Of a stretch of DNA of 64,000 bases, positions 60,868 to 64,000 are shown in pieces (the first letter of the stretch is position 1; every line of letters starts with the position of its first letter). The translations under genes were made by a program, and so were the position numbers. The stretch is from CBDCNP01 sp965222425 (GTDB lineage: Bacteria > Acidobacteriota > Vicinamibacteria > Marinacidobacterales > DATDRI01): the NCBI GenBank assembly GCA_965222425.1, contig CBDCTW010000018.1, positions 616,492-680,491 on the forward strand. Direction: 5' to 3'. The notes beneath the pieces were generated by a model. The model was not told the DNA's origin, ran no database searches, and worked only from the letters and a program-made list of their open reading frames with translations.

Positions 60868-60962
60868 TCCGACCTCGAGACAACCATCGTCGCTAGATAG
60901 GCTGCGCGCCTTCGGGGAGTTTATCAGATAGGATACGAGGACTCAGAAACGGAGGTGAGCCC

Positions 60963-61460
60963 ATGTTGAGAATGTCGATCCGGTTGAGAAAACTCCCAGG
61001 AAGTCTTGCCCTGATCCTTCTTTTGTTCCCGCCCTTGTGCGAGGCTCAGTCTGAAGAGAAGATGGTTCTTGCTGTCGTGCAACGCTTCTTTGACGCCGAT
61101 GCGGCGAAGGATGTGGAAGCGGTACGAGAGGTCATGATTTCGGAGGGGCGTTTCTTTTCCGTCCGTACGGAAGATGACCAGAAGGTCGTGCGCAGCTTCA
61201 CCATTAAGGAGTATCTCGACGAGCTCCCGGGGCGCGCGGAGACAGTGCGCGAACGGATGTGGGAGCCGACGGTGCTGATCCATCAGGAAATCGCGGTGGT
61301 GTGGACGCGCTACGATTTCTATCGAGACGGACGGTTTAGCAACTGCGGTATCGATTCCTGGCATCTCATCAAAACACGCGATGGCTGGAAAATCTCGGGA
61401 GGGATCTACACGGTGGAGCGCAAGGATTGTCCCGAAAGTCCGTTGGGTCCTCCAGAGTGA
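60963..61460 (+). CDS. Exported SnoaL/DUF4440-like (NTF2-fold) protein
   Basis: 165 residues: signal peptide (RKLPGSLALILLLFPPLCEAQ) and one NTF2-like domain (MVLAVVQRFFDADAAKDVEAVREVMI, EEYLDELPG-like KEYLDELPGRAETVRERMW, IAVVWTRYDFYRDGRFSNCG, GWKISGGIYTVER). Such domains are common in periplasmic proteins of unknown role. It is divergent from the MFS gene. Confidence 0.8.
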   Translation: MLRMSIRLRKLPGSLALILLLFPPLCEAQSEEKMVLAVVQRFFDADAAKDVEAVREVMISEGRFFSVRTEDDQKVVRSFTIKEYLDELPGRAETVRERMWEPTVLIHQEIAVVWTRYDFYRDGRFSNCGIDSWHLIKTRDGWKISGGIYTVERKDCPESPLGPPE

Positions 61461-61471
61461 GGGCCCCTTTC

Positions 61472-62887
61472 CTACTCGGAGGTCGGCTCAGGCACGTGTT
61501 CGTGCCGGGGGATCACCACCTTCCCGTTTCTCAAGACGAGCTCACCATCTCGAATCACCAGATTGACGTTGGCCAGATCCTCGAGGCGTTGGTCGGGCTT
61601 TCCATCCACCACCAGGACGTCGGCCAGCTTGTCCCGCTCCAGAGTTCCGAGCCGGTCGTCCATGTCCAGGATCTCGGCGCTCGTCCGAGTCGCAGCGACC
61701 AACGCTTCGGGTACGGTGTACCCCACCGCCACCAATTGCTTGAGCTCCGTGATATAGGCACCCGGAAGCATGCGGTACCAATCGAACGGTAGATCCGCGC
61801 CGACTCCTATCTTGACGCCCGCCCGCTTCATCTTTCGCAGCACTGTCAAATTGGCTTCATGGGAAAACGTAAAGCGCCGGGACGTCGCGCCGTGGTAGCC
61901 ACCCCACAAGGCGAAGACATACATGTAGGGCACCAGGGTCGGTACGGCGGCGGTCCCGTTCGCTGCCATCATTTCGATGACGTCGTCCGATCGAGGCAAC
62001 GGGTGCTCGATGTCGTCGGCGCCAGCCTCCACTGCCCACCGGATATAGAAGGTTTCCGCATCCACGGCGACCTTGAGTCCCAACGCGTGGGCCTCGTCCA
62101 CCGCCGCTTGGATTTCGTCACGGGAGAAATGACTCATGAGCTTGATGACGTCGGCACCGGCTTTGAATTGCTCACGAACAGCTTCCCGCCAACCCTGGGG
62201 CCCGGAGGCTTCGATGACGGCGCCGTAAGCCGCGTTGAACGGGCTCAGCCGTTCGGCACCGTGCCCGCCGGTACCGGTAATTGCCTGTCCGGACGGAAAA
62301 ATACGCGGCCCGATGAGACGGCGATCCCGGACCCATCGCTTCAACTGAAATGGGACGGTTCCGTGGGAGCTCACATCCCTGACGCTCGTGATCCCACTCT
62401 CAATGTAGTAACGCATTCGTTCTAACGCCCGCAGCGTTTGATGAGCAGGATCGAGAGCGTCGGTGATCGACGCCTCCGCGGACGCGGAATCCCCGGGCGG
62501 CCGGGCGAGGTACGTGAGATGGCCGTGTAGATCGATGAGGCCGGGGAGCACGGTCTGACCGGCCACGTCAATGACCACCGCGTCCGACGGCCAAGAGTCA
62601 TCTTCGGGCGACAGCACTCCCGAGATTCGATTTCGCTCGATGACCACGGTCGCTTCACGCGCGGGCGCCCCGGTGCCGTCGAACACTCGACCCCCACGGA
62701 GGACGAGGCTACCCTCGGGACCTCGCGGCCCGGCGGCGACCGGAATGCGGCGCGGGTCATCGGACACCGGCGAGCCGGCTTCGATGTAGCGGCGGCGATC
62801 CTCGGGACGCTCTTGGGCCGCCGCGACTGAAGGAAGGTGCAACAGAACAAGGATGGCAACCATGACGGTTCGAATCAGTGCGGTCAT
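61472..62887 (-). CDS. Exported amidohydrolase (imidazolonepropionase/prolidase-like)
   Basis: 471 residues: signal peptide (TVMVAILVLLHLPSVAAAQ), the barrel with VIDVAGQTVLPGLIDLHGHLTYLAR carrying the HxH pair, TSVRDVSSHGTVPF, VIKLMSHFSRDEIQAAVDEAHALGL in parts, EAGADDIEHPLPRSDD with the third His, and the Asp in VGADLPFDWYRM. Members cleave peptides with proline or cyclic amides. It is convergent with the NTF2-like gene. Confidence 0.88.
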   Translation of the reverse strand: MTALIRTVMVAILVLLHLPSVAAAQERPEDRRRYIEAGSPVSDDPRRIPVAAGPRGPEGSLVLRGGRVFDGTGAPAREATVVIERNRISGVLSPEDDSWPSDAVVIDVAGQTVLPGLIDLHGHLTYLARPPGDSASAEASITDALDPAHQTLRALERMRYYIESGITSVRDVSSHGTVPFQLKRWVRDRRLIGPRIFPSGQAITGTGGHGAERLSPFNAAYGAVIEASGPQGWREAVREQFKAGADVIKLMSHFSRDEIQAAVDEAHALGLKVAVDAETFYIRWAVEAGADDIEHPLPRSDDVIEMMAANGTAAVPTLVPYMYVFALWGGYHGATSRRFTFSHEANLTVLRKMKRAGVKIGVGADLPFDWYRMLPGAYITELKQLVAVGYTVPEALVAATRTSAEILDMDDRLGTLERDKLADVLVVDGKPDQRLEDLANVNLVIRDGELVLRNGKVVIPRHEHVPEPTSE

Positions 62888-63207
62888 TTAAGGACACCTC
62901 CGGGTTCGAGGGAACGCCGATGCTGGCTCCCGTCGGGAGTCAACTTAGCACGTGCGAGACCCCCTGTGGAAACCCTTCGGCGATACCTCGACGGTTCTTG
63001 GCCTCACGCACATGGCCGCACCCAACAGGGAAGGTTCTGTCACTTCAGCTTATCCGCACGACCCTCCCATCCGCCATAACCAGCCGCATCTACCCTTTGC
63101 AATCCTTTCATTTGACAGGAGGGGAACAAGATTCTATTCTCCCGGAACATGACTGGCCCCATTTAAGCGGTTCCCGCATCTCTGAGCTGGGTGAAGGAGA
63201 AGAAGAT

Positions 63208-63690
63208 GAATACCAATCGTTTGGTGTGTCGTTCGCGATCATCACCGCTTGTGTCACTCATGCGCGCGCCCAGTCTTTAAAAGAAGTGGCTGACCGCATT
63301 ATCGCGGCTTCCGAGAGCAACACTGAGGCACTCCAAAACCTGCAGTACCTCAGCGATTGGATCGGCCCTCGTTTGACCGGCTCCGAGCAGGCCGCGGAGG
63401 CGGTCGAGTGGGCCGCCGGGAAGATGCGGAAAGACGGTCTCGAGAACGTCAGGCTTCAGCCGGTAACCGTGCCGCGGTGGGTTCGAGGCACGGAGACCGG
63501 AGAGCTACTCAGTCCATCTCGACAGAAAATGCCGCTCACCGGATTGGGAGGCACGGTGGGCACGCCGCCGGAAGGTATCACCGCCGAGGTTGTGGGAGTC
63601 TCGACCTATGATGAGCTGGCCGAGCTCGGGAGACGAGGCCAAGGGGAAGATCATTTACTACCACACGCCTCTCAGCGGGCCTGCGTCATC
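63208..63690 (+). pseudogene. M28 family metallopeptidase, frameshifted and cut by an IS
   Basis: Starts at ATG 63208 (after GAAGGAGAAG), but the leader is in another frame (GVSFAIITACVTHARAQS). The body reads SLKEVADRIIAASESN, LQYLSDWIGPRLTGSEQAA, VPRWVRGTETGELLSPSRQK, and after a frameshift near 63630 (LGDEAKGKIIYYHTPLSGP) stops at TAG 63703-63705 in foreign sequence. It is homologous throughout to the M28 gene at 57.1-58.6 kb, of which it has only the first third. The zinc domain is missing because an IS begins at about 63690. Confidence 0.85.
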
Positions 63691-64000
63691 AAAGTGGGTT
63701 TTGTAGATTGTGTTGTTTTTAGCCCCGTTATGAGGAGCGCCGGGATGCCATCCTGGAACAGATACGCTCGATACGCTCCATAAGGAGAGGAACCATCAAC
63801 AAGCAGTTCCTCAAAGTCCATCACAAAGGTAGGGATAAGCCCATTTCCCGAGGCCCCTACTACGTGCTGTCCCGCAGAGAAGGAGGAAAAACCGTTAGCC
63901 AGTGTCTGACAAGCCCCGAAGAACTTAAACAGGCTCAAAAGGATGTAGAGGGCCATAAGAGATTCGTGGCTCTGTGCAAACAGTTCGAGGAACTGACCGA
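63690..64000 (+). mobile_element. Partial IS-like element with DUF6788-type ORF, cut by window end
   Basis: From about 63690 the sequence leaves the M28 gene. A frame open from 63723 reads YEERRDAILEQIRSIRSI, RRGTINKQFLKVHHKG, GPYYVLSRREGGKTV, EELKQAQKDVEGHKRFVALC, the same kind of accessory protein as in the IS at 53.5 kb but diverged. The ORF has TAG directly upstream of PRYEE and no ATG, so the start was probably mutated or uses a non-standard codon. The element boundary on the left is inferred only from loss of M28 homology. Confidence 0.65.

Noticed and set aside
1..64000. Alternative code with UGA as tryptophan
   Set aside because: Many intact genes end at TGA, often in overlapping ATGA or GTGA junctions, and use TGG for Trp.

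Overview
The window reads as chromosomal DNA of a GC-rich Gram-negative bacterium, most likely an Acidobacteriota-type organism. This rests on a complete Kdo/heptose LPS inner-core operon, tandem DUF507 genes, several secreted M28 peptidases and amidohydrolases, TonB receptors under riboswitch control, and sigma70-type promoters with an 18-bp spacer. The phylum is an inference from gene families; no rRNA is present.

Layout. 0-8 kb: glpK, then a run of broken genes (S9 peptidase fused to a PilX-like pilin fragment, 2OG-Fe oxygenase, M28 peptidase, Na+/H+ antiporter) around an intact ferritin-like gene and a STAS protein. 8-12 kb: RRM protein with an apparent ATT start, ornithine-cyclodeaminase-like and DDAH-like genes, and remnants of an M20 peptidase, an APC permease and an amidohydrolase. 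12-15.7 kb: ahcY behind an ArsR-methyltransferase fusion regulator. 15.7-18.3 kb: broken DyP peroxidase and an HNH gene split by a 671-bp ISL3-type element with 24-bp perfect ends. 18.7-22.3 kb: TPP riboswitch, TonB receptor, PnuT-type permease and NadR-like kinase, a predicted thiamine uptake unit. 22.3-28.2 kb: DUF4143 remnant, PD-(D/E)XK protein, tRNA-Leu, pgk-tpiA-secG, an alpha-oxoamine synthase and msrB. 28.3-33.4 kb: cobalamin riboswitch with terminator, btuB with an amber codon near its end, a btuF::cobC deletion fusion, cobU and a second BtuF-like protein. 33.4-36 kb: a D-aminoacylase-like amidohydrolase behind a MetE-family methyltransferase whose zinc-ligand cysteine codon is UGA.

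36-43.8 kb: broken LytS-type kinase, gpmA, LytTR regulator, VOC protein, internally deleted HerA-type ATPase, cupin, nitrilase, CBS protein, gap. 43.9-51.6 kb: waaA-lpxK-lpxL-waaF-gmhB-rfaE1-rfaE2-waaC, mostly with 4-bp overlaps, ending at a hairpin. 51.6-57 kb: Hsp20, a methyltransferase-like membrane protein, two DUF507 genes, an intact 1829-bp ISKra4-type IS with 9-bp target duplication beside the tRNA-Asp promoter, and a DDE integrase gene. 57-64 kb: M28 peptidase, aldo/keto reductase, MFS transporter, NTF2-like protein, amidohydrolase, and a second M28 gene broken by frameshifts and by an element running off the end.

Two themes stand out. About nineteen loci are broken (stops, frameshifts, in-gene deletions, IS insertions), all accessory, while every glycolytic, LPS, ahcY and secretion gene is intact. 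That looks like genuine genome decay rather than random sequencing error. The UGA in the MetE-like gene differs from the other stops: it sits exactly on a metal-ligand cysteine and is followed by a hairpin of the right size and distance for a bacterial SECIS, so it may encode selenocysteine.
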